Assembly: GCA_003255065.1 (NCBI GenBank)
Contig: QAOA01002682.1
Span: forward strand, 16,787 to 80,786
Source: Cercis canadensis
Lineage: Eukaryota; Streptophyta; Magnoliopsida; Fabales; Fabaceae
DNA length: 64,000 nucleotides
Direction of reading: 5' to 3'
Within the stretch, counting starts at the first letter, position 1, and the number at the start of each line of letters is the position of its first letter. The position numbers and the translations under genes are program-made. The notes under the pieces were generated by a model, which was not told where the DNA came from, made no database searches, and saw only the letters and a program-made list of their open reading frames with translations. Below are positions 57,270-64,000 of the stretch, one piece after another.

Positions 57270-59786
57270 TCCGTAGATACCGTATTTTATCTGGGGGTTA
57301 TTACACATTTTTTAGAAAAAAAGAAGAAAATATATTTTTTTGATTATTTTTAATTAGGAATTTTGAGTTTAAGGTCTTGACTGCCTATTTTATCTTTTGG
57401 ATCAAAGTTTTAGTTTTTGAGCATTGACCCCCCCTCGTTTTAATATAAGTTAGGGAGCCATTTAGCTTGTTTTTTTTAAATTTGAGTTTGGGGCCTTTTG
57501 ACTAATTTGATTTGTTTTAAATACTTTATTTATACATAAAAATTATAATTTTCTGAACTTTTAATGATTTTGGGTCTAAACTCATGTTTTGGGTTTGACC
57601 TGTCATGCTAAAACCTTAGTTTGGGTCAAAATTCATGTTTTTCTAATATTTTTGGTCCAAATAAATTATATATATTTTTCGGACTATTTTATTTGTTTGA
57701 GGTTTAATTTGGGACCAATTAGATCAACTTAGGTCCAAGTTTGAGCTCTTTGGGCTCATTTTGACCTAATTTGGCCGAATTGGTCCATTAGGGTTTTGTG
57801 ATTTTTATTTTTAATTAAAAAATTAAATAAATTTGTTAAAAATCTAAAAGGAGGTCAACTAGGGTCTAAAAAATTTTTCAAAGCATAAGTGAAAAGATAT
57901 AGCCTCCAGGAAGCTTCATGGAAGTTGCTTATGTAAGACAATTTTGAGAAAATTGCTAATGAAAGCTTTTTAACCTTATTTTTGCATGAAAAAAAAAATA
58001 CAAATTAGAGGGGCTGATTTGTGCAATTTGGTTCTACCATTTTGGGAAAGATTTATTAAAATTTTCATATGCCAAGGCTAAAGGAAAATGGGAGGAAGGT
58101 GTAAAAAGGGTATGAAAGGACCAAACTGTTCTCCAAGTTAAGAGGGCTAATTGCATTTAGGAAAAAAAAAAGGAGAGAACCTAATAATATGCTCTTAAGG
58201 TGAAAACAAGAAAGAAGAGAGAGAACTTTGAAAAAATAGATCAAAGAAAGAAAAATTGAGAGTTCTTCATATTCTTGGAGAGAAAAACAAGAAACCAAGA
58301 GTGGTTTGAGCTTCTTGGAGTTGAGTTCTACACTTTTGAGCAAGGAAGAAGAGTTTTCTTGAAGAACACTAGGTAACCTTCACTCGTCTCTTGATTTCTT
58401 ATCATTCTCTTGTGGGTTTTTGTTTGAATTCATGTGAAATATATGTTTCTTTTTGTTCCCCTCTTGAATGCCTCTATTTTATTTTAATTCCATGAGTTTC
58501 ATTTTTATTTTTGTTACTTTTTTCCTCTTTTGAATATCCTCTTGATATTTTGGTTTAGGGAGATTATGTTTAAATTTTATTTTGATTATAGTTGAGTACT
58601 AAGTTTATTATTGTTTTGTTAGTTTTTACCATATGACATGATTTTGTTTAGGGTTGGTCTTTTTCTAGCATGATCTTGGTTGATGGTATTGTAGGTTTTA
58701 CATGCTTGCTGCTCTATTATTGTTTTGATACAATTTGTCATGTCTTATTGGAGTGAACATGCTTCTTGTAGATTTCTTTTTGAGTATTTTGTTCATTTTG
58801 CTTTTGTTTTCTTTAATGTATTTTATGGTTCTTCATTAAAAATCAAAATGATGCTTGACATTTCTTGAAATATTTGTGTTTTAGTTTTAATCTTTTGACT
58901 TTTTTCATGTTTAAAATCAAAGTAGTCAATTGGAATAGTAGTTATCAAATTTAGTTTCTAAATGGTCATTCTCAAACATGTCAGTCCAACACAGACAATG
59001 ATCGGTCTTTTGACCATAACTTCAATTTTACAACCTCAAATAACATGTTTCTTATCTTGTTAGAATTCTAATATACGTATATTATATGTGTATAAATTTC
59101 ATATCTTTTGCATGTTGTATTTGCTCCCAGTTTTAATTTCAAAGTAGTTATTTTAACCATACTATGAAATTGTTAGTTAATTCTGGTAGAGTTCTATTTT
59201 TTGGCCATAACTTGAGTTAGGGAGCTCATTTTTGTATGATTTTTGATTCTTTAGAATCATAAGATGTTTTTCTATGTCATGTAAAATTTTGGGGTCAAAT
59301 TGCATTGACATGCATTCCAGATTTCTTTACAAGTTTCTCCTATTTTATGTTTTGTTTTCTGTCTTTGCTGTTCTATTTTTCTTTGTGTTTGTTTGTTGTT
59401 ATTTCTTTTTTTAGAACCATTTGCATGCTAATTAGGAGTGTATGCTGATTGCTCTATTTAACTAAATTTTTTTGCATTACTTTACATGCCATTTTTATGT
59501 TTTTATTTTGACTCTTAATGACTACCATATTTACTTTAGTATTGTATACATTTTCACGATAAGTTGACATGTGCATTGTTTTACCTTGTCATTTATTGTG
59601 ATTTGTCGTGGCTACTCTATTGCTTATGCATATGTGACCTTTAATTTCTTATTTTGAGCCAACTAATGTGTATTTCATGTGAGATGAAGTCACAATCCTT
59701 AGGCCATTAGCAAAATCCTAAGCCGATTCGCAGGCTCGAAGAGCTTTTGTTTATTTTGATTACATTTTTTAATTATGTTCCCCTCC
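57270..59786. other. Repeat-derived AT-rich region, no gene seen
   Basis: It starts with the second LTR-start-like string (about 57272). A GA-rich stretch at about 58195-58370 (GAGAGAAC, AAGAAGAG) looks like a retroelement leader. Degenerate copies of the tandem unit lie at about 59010-59340. No domain is recognised on either strand. Confidence 0.4.
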
Positions 59787-61196
59787 TGATAATTCTATGA
59801 AATAGAATTATTATAGCTCTAAATATGCTTAAGTTAGCTAGTTCTTAAGTTAGTTTTGCATGAATGTGTGCTTTTTTATCTAGTTATTTAGTAGACTTAG
59901 TTAGAGTCAATTTCTTAGTTTTATTTTATTTTCTAGCATGTTTTTAGCTCATTCATAGTCTCTTTTAATTGTTTTTCCAAGTTAGAGCATTAGGGGATTG
60001 AAGTCAAGAACTTAGAGTGATGAATCAAGCTGCTGAAAGGACTGGAAAACCAGCGCTCAACGCTGGTACCTCAGCGCCCAGCGCTAGCATGGCCGAGAAG
60101 CACCCATTTTCCCAGTGAACTACTGCTCAGCGTTGGTCTATCAATGCCCAGCGCCAGCCCTCCAGCAATGCACCCTGTGTCTTCATTAGCCTGTGCTCAG
60201 TGTTGGATTTGCAGCGCCTAGCGCTGGCGTTAGTGCTGATGTATATTTTCACATTTCTCTTGGAGCTAACCTACCTGTAAAAGGAAGAAGAGTGAGGAAA
60301 GAAAGGGGAGCCGTCAAGAGCAAGAAGAGGAAAGGGCTAGAACACGAATTGGAGGATTCTACTTGGATTTCACTTAGTTTTTCTTCTCTTATCTTATGAT
60401 GAACTTTGTTTATCTTTATTCCTCTGTTTTGACTATGAGTAGCTAAACCCCTTTAGTTAGGGGATTGATGTAACTAGGTTTTGGATGAAGTTTTACTGTT
60501 GAAGAATATTATTTTGATGCAAATCTAATTGTTGGAGTAAATTTTACCATTCTTAATGCCTTTGAATATTTAGCTACCATTTGAATGCTTTATTGACTTA
60601 TGTTGATGATAGGGATAGTAAGATATAAGTATGCTCTTGTAATTTCTACCATAAATTAGGTTAATCTAAGAATAGATAACTTAGTTTATGTGGTCTTGAA
60701 TAGATTTCCTTAGAGCTTAATCACCTAGACAAATTAGTTGTACCAAGAAATTGGGCAACTAATTGGGAGAGGGAGGATTGTTTCTCCAAGGGATTGGGAT
60801 CAATCAAATTAGGGATTTTGGCCAAGCACAAAAGATTTGTAACTAGAATAATTTACTCTTCAATGATTCAAAGGTTATTTTGTCTATGAAATAATCGGAA
60901 TTGAAACCAAGTGAAATCAACCCTTAACTTTCCTTAGTTTTTTGTTAATCTCTTCAACCATAATTTCTGTTAAGTTGTTTGAGATTTATTATCTAGTTTT
61001 ATTTGATTGATTGTTCATAATCATTTAGATATCTCTCTCTTCAAATCAAAACATTTATCTTTTCAAATAGAATCTTTATTAGTGAAATTGGTAATTGCTA
61101 AACGTTAATCCCGGAGAATGATACTCAACTCATTAATATACTACTTGTGTGGCTCGGTATACTTGCCGGTACAAAAATCCACATCAAGTTTTGACA
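59787..61196 (+). mobile_element. Athila-type gypsy LTR (5' LTR)
   Basis: The right end is secure: TTGCCGGTACAAAAATCCAC then ATCA at 61196, directly followed by a degenerate primer site. The left end (TGATAATTCTATG at 59787) is inferred from the TG...CA rule and from length compared with the homologous LTR at 44345-45894. The two share ordered text such as TAGCTACCATTTGAATG and AGAATAGATAACTTAG. It contains a cluster of AGCGC/GCGCT motifs at 60048-60235. Confidence 0.65.
60048..60235. repeat. Clustered CAGCGCxxAGCGCTGG-type motifs in the LTR
   Basis: CAGCGCTCAACGCTGG, CAGCGCCCAGCGCTAG, CTCAGCGTTGG, GCCCAGCGCCAG and CAGCGCCTAGCGCTGG recur within about 190 bp. Each is a near-palindrome around a short centre. 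This is the counterpart position of the ACACGGCCGTGT cluster in the homologous LTR at 44345-45894. Confidence 0.85.
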
Positions 61197-61225
61197 CCAT
61201 TCCTGAGGATTTACGGTGTTTTAGC
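61197..61225 (+). promoter_or_regulatory. Degenerate gypsy primer-binding site
   Basis: AGTTTTGACACCATTCCTGA lies directly after the LTR. It is a decayed form of the TTTTGGCGCCGTTGCCGGGG site typical of Athila/Tat elements. Confidence 0.65.
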
Positions 61226-61509
61226 AATATTAATAGTAACTGATAAGGTCTTAGTTTGGAACCTTATTTTTCTGTTAAGTAAATTCTTTCATTCAATTAT
61301 TGTTTTGTTGATTCTTTAAAGTTACTGATACCTTTCATAGAAATTTTGGTATATGCGAGGTATGCTTGATCCTAGTTCATTGATTTTTGATACATGAGAT
61401 TGAAAGGATAGCTTGAAGACTTCATCAATAGACTAGAAAAGCAAGACAAGCATAATCAGCATTCATGGAGGAAGCGAATTAGAATCCTCCACCTCAGACT
61501 AGAACTCTC

Positions 61510-62933
61510 ATGGACTATTCAATCCCAATAGTTGAGGGATATGGGGCAAGTATCACAAGACCACCAGTTCAAGCCAGTCACTTTGAACTAAAACCAGTTT
61601 TGCTTCATTTGGTACAGCAAAATCAGTTTGGCGGATCTGCACTAGAAGACCCTAATGCTCATATTGTGAGTTTTCTCCAAATTTGTGACACAGTAAAGCT
61701 AAATAGGGTTAATGATGACGCTATTCGGCTTAGGCTATTTCTATTCTCGGTTCGGGATAAGGCTAGGAGTTGGATGGATTCTTTACCTAGAGGAAGTATC
61801 ATTATTTGGTGTAAAAATTCTTGTCTCGGTATTTTCCGCCATCAAAATCCGTAAGATTGAGACTTGAAATCACCTCTTTCCATCAACAAGAGGGAGAGTC
61901 TTTGAGTGAAGCATAAGAGCGATATAATGGTGTATTGAAGCAATGTCCTCATCACTCTTTTGATTTTTGGATTCAAGTCCAATCTTTTTACAATGGGCTA
62001 CTACCTCACACGAGATCGAATGTAGATGCAGTAGCTGGTTGAGCTTTAAATCATAAGACTTCAGAGCAAGCATGAAATTTATTTGAGATGATGACAAGCA
62101 ATGACTACCAAAACCAAGGGGATAGAGTTGTGGCTAAGAAGGGTGTAATGGAAGTGGGAGCTTTAGATGCAATTCTGGCTTAGAATAAATTGTTGACTCA
62201 ACAAGCAGTCGACCTCTCCAAGAGATTTGAGACCATAAATGTGAGTTCTGTTAGTCACCCTCTAATTGTTTGTGATTTTTGTGTGGGTTATCATGCAAAT
62301 GGGGAGTGTCCAGAAAACATGTTTAGCTCTCCCGCTCAAGAGCAAGTCAACTATATGGAGAATCCTCTACGACCCCAGAATAACCTATATGCCACTACCT
62401 ACAACCCAGTATGGAGAAATCATCCCAATTTCTCATGGGGAAATCAAGGCAATTAAGGAGTTCCTCAAAGATCTAATTACTCATATCAATCACCACAACA
62501 ACTTCCTCAAAGTTCTGTTTCACAACCTCAACCTTATGAGAAGAATTCTTCATTAGAGAGTGCACTAGAGAAGTTGATAACCCAAACCTCAGCTTTCATT
62601 CAGAAGACAACAAATTTCATGGATGAGACAAGGAGTGGGTTTAGAAATCAAGATGCATCCATCCAGAAGTTAGAGACCCAAGTGGGGCAGATAGCAAGGC
62701 AATTGGTAGAGAGACCTCAAGGTTCTTTACCAAGTGACATCATCCCTAATCCTAAGGAGCATGTGAATGCCATAACTACAAGGAGTGGGAAAGTGATTGA
62801 GCTTACACAAAGAAAAGAAAGGCCAACTGAGGAGAGTAGTGAGACAACTAACAATAATGAGAATTCAACAACTCACAATGACTCTCCTAAAGTTGCAAGA
62901 GGCAAAGAGGATGGCAGAGCAGTCCAAAACTGA
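61510..62933 (+). pseudogene. Athila-type gypsy gag, broken
   Basis: The frame starts near ATG 61510 (MDYSIPIVEGYGASITRPPV) and carries the retrotransposon gag core (FELKPVLLHLVQQNQFGG, DPNAHIVSFLQICDT, KARSWMDSLPRGS). A frameshift near 61815 and stops near 61909, 62041, 62070, 62181 and 62454 break it. A zinc-finger-like CDFCVGYHANGECP (about 62272) and the characteristic PNPKEHVNAITTRSGK (about 62750) place it in the Athila lineage. The usual protease and RT do not follow; copia-type sequence begins at about 62935. No residual activity is likely. Confidence 0.85.
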
Positions 62934-62935
62934 GG

Positions 62936-64000
62936 GAAACCCTGTAACAGGAGGGTTCAATGGTGAAGAAATTAAGCAGCTAAGAAGCTTGCTAGGGTCT
63001 CTTAAGAAACCTTCTGGAGCTTGTTCTCTAGCTCTTTCAGGTAAATCTTCATTCCCTTTTTGCTTGAATGCCTCAAAAAAAAAATTCTAACAATTTTTAG
63101 ATAATAGATTCGGGTGCCACAGACCATATGACCCCCACATCTCAACCTTTTCACACCTATACCTCATGCCCAAGTAGCAGGAAAATTGTGGTGGCCAATG
63201 GCTCTTTAACTATTGTTTCTAGGTTTGGAGATATACATATTACACCTACCCTTATCCTAAAAAATGTCCTCCATGTACCTGAACTATCGATCAGCCTTGT
63301 TTCCATTCAAAAACTTTGCCATGATCTTAAATGTTATGCTGTTTTCTTCCCTTCTTATTGTGTTTTTTAGGAACAGGTCTTAGGAAGAGGATTGAACTTG
63401 CTAAGGAAAGGAACGGCCTTTATTATCTTGAATCATCTCAGAAAACTAGAAGCCACTTTTCTTTATCTCTCCTTAGTTCCTCCAATAAAGATACCATTTG
63501 GCTGTATCATCTTCGCCTAGGTCATCCATCCTTTCAAGTTTTAAAAATCATGTTCCCTAAGTTGTTTCAAAGACTAGATATTTTTGAGTTTCATTGTGAA
63601 AGTTGTGAATTAGCAAAACATACTCATGTATCTTTTCCTGTCAGCAATAAAAGAAGTTCTCATCCTTTCCGTCTAATTCATAGTGACATATGGGGTCCTT
63701 CTATTATACTTGATATTTTTGGGGCTCGTTGGTTTGTATCTCTAATTGATGATTGCATTCGGGTTACGTGGATCTTCCTTCTTAAACAAAAATCAGATGT
63801 TAGCACTGTTATACCCAATTTTCACTCAATGATTCAAAACCAATTTGGGGTCAAAATAAAGAGGTTTAGGACAGACAATGCTAGAGACTACTTCAACCAG
63901 ATTTGGTCACCATACTTTCAATCACAAGGCATTATCCATAAGTCATCATGTGTTTACACACCTCAACAAAATGGGGTAGCTGAGAGCAAAAATTGACATT
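62936..64000 (+). pseudogene. Ty1/copia protease-integrase fragment, runs off window
   Basis: Starting near 62936 (GNPVTGGFNGEEIKQLRSLL) the sequence is copia gag C-terminus, then protease (WIIDSGATDHMT near 63105, in a shifted frame), GAG-pre-integrase (WLYHLRLGHPSF, CESCELAKHTHVSFP) and the integrase core with IHSDIWGPS, RTDNARDYFN and TPQQNGVAESKN. Frameshifts lie near 63085 and 63370. A stop falls at the very end (about 63994) where relatives read KNRH. No copia LTR is seen upstream; the fragment follows Athila gag directly. RT and RNase H would lie beyond 64000. Confidence 0.88.

Noticed and set aside
1-64000. tRNA, rRNA, CRISPR arrays or a new defence or metabolic system
   Set aside because: I saw no tRNA-like folds or rRNA text, no regular spacer arrays, and no group of unknown genes working together; the unexplained sequence is best read as repeats.

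Overview
This is plant nuclear DNA, most likely from a eudicot: AT-rich, intron-containing genes, a chloroplast-targeted acetyl-CoA carboxylase subunit, plant-type LTR retrotransposons, a CACTA element, TTTAGGG-like repeats and many MITEs. Scattered single n bases suggest a draft assembly. I cannot name the species from sequence alone.

Three genes look intact. A one-exon steroid 5-alpha-reductase of the DET2 type lies at 11076-11852 (+). A ten-exon plastid acetyl-CoA carboxylase carboxyltransferase alpha gene (CAC3/accA) lies at 14263-18907 (-). An eight-exon OTU-domain deubiquitinase (OTU3-like) lies at 30283-35209 (+). DET2 and CAC3 converge; CAC3 and the OTU gene diverge across about 11 kb packed with transposons. 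From memory the Arabidopsis homologues of all three sit together near At2g38025-At2g38050, so this looks like a conserved gene block invaded by repeats. The genes serve separate tasks (brassinosteroid synthesis, fatty-acid synthesis, ubiquitin removal) and show no sign of acting together.

Layout. 1-6280: two unidentified short reading frames, a gypsy-type LTR remnant (1835-3147), and a broken plant-mobile-domain gene (3153-6277, -) whose first intron is full of degenerate TTTAGGG repeats. 6280-11075: AT-rich DNA with MITE-like and foldback repeats. 11076-19890: DET2 and CAC3 with one MITE between them. 19890-30160: two related MITEs, a 550-bp hairpin MITE, a CACTA transposon with GTA target duplications (23065-26516), and a 5'-truncated L1-type LINE (27121-29658). 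30283-35209: the OTU gene, with a MITE in intron 6. 35700-52010: a tandem duplication of an ankyrin-PGG membrane-protein gene. Copy 1 is split by a complete Ty1/copia element (36807-41834, 161-bp LTRs, TSD AAGGT). Copy 2 is split by a Ty3/gypsy chromovirus (43473-50683, 380-bp LTRs, TSD CAAAC), which itself contains a gypsy LTR. 52330-64000: repeat-rich DNA with an inverted pair of small gypsy LTRs, a tandem repeat of about 190-220 bp, a long poly(A)/polypurine tract, and an Athila-type LTR, primer site and gag that run directly into a copia protease-integrase region cut off by the window end.

I found no evidence for a new cellular system. The points most worth a second look are the conserved gene block, the parallel disruption of the two ankyrin genes, telomere-like repeats inside two unrelated transposon genes, palindromic GC-rich motifs repeated in homologous LTRs, and the gypsy-gag/copia-pol chimera.
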